NCBI GenBank assembly: GCA_002731195.1
Contig: PCAI01000004.1
Span: forward strand, 10,363-27,465
Direction of reading: 5' to 3'
Origin: Methanobacteriota archaeon
GTDB lineage: Archaea > Thermoplasmatota > Poseidoniia > Poseidoniales > Thalassarchaeaceae
Length of the DNA stretch: 17,103 bases
Made by a program: the position numbers and the translations under genes. Each line of letters begins with the position of its first letter. Position 1 is the stretch's first letter. Under the pieces are notes generated by a model. It saw only the letters and a list, made by a program, of their open reading frames with translations. It had not been told where the DNA came from and made no database searches. This document shows, piece after piece, positions 15,937-17,103 of the stretch.

Positions 15937-15945
15937 GGCTTAATT
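15934..15945 (+). promoter_or_regulatory. Shine-Dalgarno fused to stop codon (TGAGG)
   Basis: The AmnB-like TGA (15934-15936) continues into TGAGG, placing GAGG 7 nt before the ATG at 15946. This suggests coupled, near-equal synthesis of the two subunits. Confidence 0.55.
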
Positions 15946-16872
15946 ATGGATAGCGATCGAGATGTATTATTCGGTATTTATTGCCCTCCACACCCTCAAC
16001 CTTTACTCGCCCCAGAATTAAATAATGGATATAAAAATCTTAGGAATGCATATGACAAACTAAGAGACCGCATACAATCTAGTGGTGCGGATATAATACT
16101 AATTTATTCTACAACTTGGCCAAGTATAGTCGGCCATCAAATACAAGCGCACCCAGAACCAGAATGGATACATGTGGATGATGATTTTCATTATTTAGGA
16201 AGTATGCCATATAAATTCAATATAGATTCTGATTTTGCACATGCTTACCGTGATGCCGCAGAATCTAGAGGATTACACTCGAGGACTGTTGCTTACGATG
16301 GTTTTCCAATTGATACCGGTTCTGTTGTAGCATTATCTCTTTTAAATCCAGATAATAAAATTCCTGCTTGTATAGTATCTAGTAATATGTATTCAAATAG
16401 ATCTGAAACAATGGTTCTTGGAAAAGCCGCTAGAGATGCTCTTTCCAAACAAGGAAAGAAGGCAGTTATAGTTGTAGTTGCAAGTTTATCTAATCGAATG
16501 TTTACTGAACACATAGATCCTAAAAACGATAAAATTCATAGTTCAAAAGATGACGAATGGAATAAGAAGATATTAGAGTTTTTCAAAGATGGGAGGCTTG
16601 AAGATCTTAGTCAATTATCTAGGGATATCCATGGCCAAATTAGAATCCAGAAAGTAGCCGCATATAAGCCAGTTTGGTGGATGGCAGCGACAATGGGGCA
16701 GCACAATAACTACCAAGGAGAAATCCTTGCTTACGAACCTCTTCATGGCTCAGGAGGGGCTGTAATTCAACTAACTCCTTCTAATGAGTCGGTTGGCGAT
16801 AAAGAATTTGATGAAGACGACGTTGAATATTATCATGGAGATAGAAATGTTCTTGATCGAGGTAATTTATAA
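15946..16872 (+). CDS. Class III extradiol dioxygenase, non-catalytic subunit (AmnA-like)
   Basis: Same LigB-type fold as its neighbour, but the metal site is gone. Aligned to the AmnB-like protein, the first His becomes Pro (GIYCPPHPQP), the second becomes Thr (YSTTWPS) and the Glu becomes a hydrophobic residue before WWMAATMG. This is what is known of AmnA, the alpha subunit of 2-aminophenol 1,6-dioxygenase, which forms an alpha2-beta2 complex with AmnB. At 308 residues it is longer than typical AmnA, largely through an acidic C-terminal tail (VGDKEFDEDDVEYYHGD and beyond). It starts 9 nt after the catalytic subunit, with GAGG before the ATG. Its TAA overlaps the next ATG by one base, so the three genes are probably co-translated. 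Confidence 0.87.
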   Translation: MDSDRDVLFGIYCPPHPQPLLAPELNNGYKNLRNAYDKLRDRIQSSGADIILIYSTTWPSIVGHQIQAHPEPEWIHVDDDFHYLGSMPYKFNIDSDFAHAYRDAAESRGLHSRTVAYDGFPIDTGSVVALSLLNPDNKIPACIVSSNMYSNRSETMVLGKAARDALSKQGKKAVIVVVASLSNRMFTEHIDPKNDKIHSSKDDEWNKKILEFFKDGRLEDLSQLSRDIHGQIRIQKVAAYKPVWWMAATMGQHNNYQGEILAYEPLHGSGGAVIQLTPSNESVGDKEFDEDDVEYYHGDRNVLDRGNL

Positions 16873-17103
16873 TGTCTGTTGAGGATGAGATATCAGATAG
16901 TGATGATAGTGATGATATTATAGACAAAGTAATTTCCGCACCATCAGAAGTTATTGAAAAATTGTATGATGAATTAGGCCCTTCAATGGTAAGTTCGGCA
17001 GGTGGCGCTTTAGGTGCTACAGCAGGAGGGATTGCAGGAGGTCCAGTTGGAGTTGCTATAGGCTCAGTTGTTGGCAAAAAAGTAGCCGGAAAATTAACTT
17101 CAA
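16872..17103 (+). CDS. Acidic glycine-zipper protein, 3' end missing
   Basis: The ATG overlaps the last base of the AmnA-like stop (TAATG), so it is read as the third gene of the dioxygenase operon. 77 residues are visible before the window ends. They comprise an acidic head (VEDEISDSDDSDD), a predicted amphipathic helix (IIDKVISAPSEVIEKLYDEL), then a small-residue stretch with regular glycines (GGALGATAGGIAGG, then VGVAIGSVVGKKVAG). This resembles glycine-zipper segments that pack or insert in membranes or build oligomers. I do not recognise the family. A function beside an aromatic-ring dioxygenase, such as membrane attachment or scaffolding, is speculation. Confidence 0.7.
   Translation, partial: MSVEDEISDSDDSDDIIDKVISAPSEVIEKLYDELGPSMVSSAGGALGATAGGIAGGPVGVAIGSVVGKKVAGKLTS
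16896..16916 (+). repeat. Short tandem repeat (GATAGTGAT x 2.3)
   Basis: Two full copies of the 9-mer GATAGTGAT plus three bases, coding for the DSDDSDD stretch of the glycine-zipper protein. In-frame, so copy-number change would alter only the acidic head. Confidence 0.6.

Noticed and set aside
16781..17077. Minus-strand Pro/Ala-rich reading frame at the window end
   Set aside because: It is the antisense of the glycine-zipper coding stretch; the plus frame has coupling to the previous gene and sensible protein features.
1..17103. tRNA, rRNA, CRISPR array, insertion sequence or integrase
   Set aside because: No cloverleaf-like stretch, spaced direct repeats, transposase motifs or terminal repeats were seen; nearly all DNA is accounted for by genes and short spacers.

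Overview
The window is AT-rich and gene-dense, with short spacers. It most resembles a marine planktonic euryarchaeon of the Marine Group II/III type (Poseidoniales-like). The reasons are a large extracytoplasmic protein with one C-terminal membrane anchor and a Q/Y-rich cytoplasmic tail, a bacterial-type cold-shock protein and acyl-CoA genes in an archaeal setting, and candidate TATA boxes about 20-34 nt before the start codons of transcription units that lack a Shine-Dalgarno (leaderless style). Genes inside operons instead have GAGG-type ribosome sites or overlapping stop/start codons. The lineage is inferred from style; no rRNA, tRNA or other taxonomic marker is present.

Layout: (1) positions 1-3741 hold the 3' part of a giant membrane-anchored surface protein that starts before the window. 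(2) An acyl-CoA dehydrogenase (-) and a small cold-shock protein (-) follow, divergent from a MIP/aquaporin-family channel (+) whose selectivity filter lacks the usual arginine. (3) A three-gene minus-strand operon, transcribed from about 11711 down to 5991, encodes a long-chain-type acyl-CoA synthetase, a LysE/RhtB-family exporter and a 1093-residue fused B12-dependent acyl-CoA mutase with the Phe/Gln active-site pair of isobutyryl-CoA mutase (IcmF), not methylmalonyl-CoA mutase. (4) A minus-strand pair encodes a YbaK-type deacylase-like protein and a SMUG1-type uracil-DNA glycosylase, overlapping by 4 nt. (5) Divergent from these is a PAP2-type membrane phosphatase/transferase with an added lumenal/extracellular domain, followed tail-to-tail by a small membrane protein. 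(6) A plus-strand operon from 15031 to the window end encodes AmnB-like (catalytic) and AmnA-like (ligand-less) subunits of a class III extradiol dioxygenase, then a coupled acidic glycine-zipper protein cut by the window edge.

How they may work together: the synthetase, IcmF and acyl-CoA dehydrogenase fit import or turnover of fatty and branched acids. IcmF would interconvert isobutyryl-CoA (from valine) and n-butyryl-CoA, which can enter beta-oxidation. The dioxygenase pair suggests oxidative opening of an aromatic ring, but no other ring-degradation gene is visible, so substrate and pathway are open. The dioxygenase/glycine-zipper operon and the unusual aquaporin are the least explained parts of the window.
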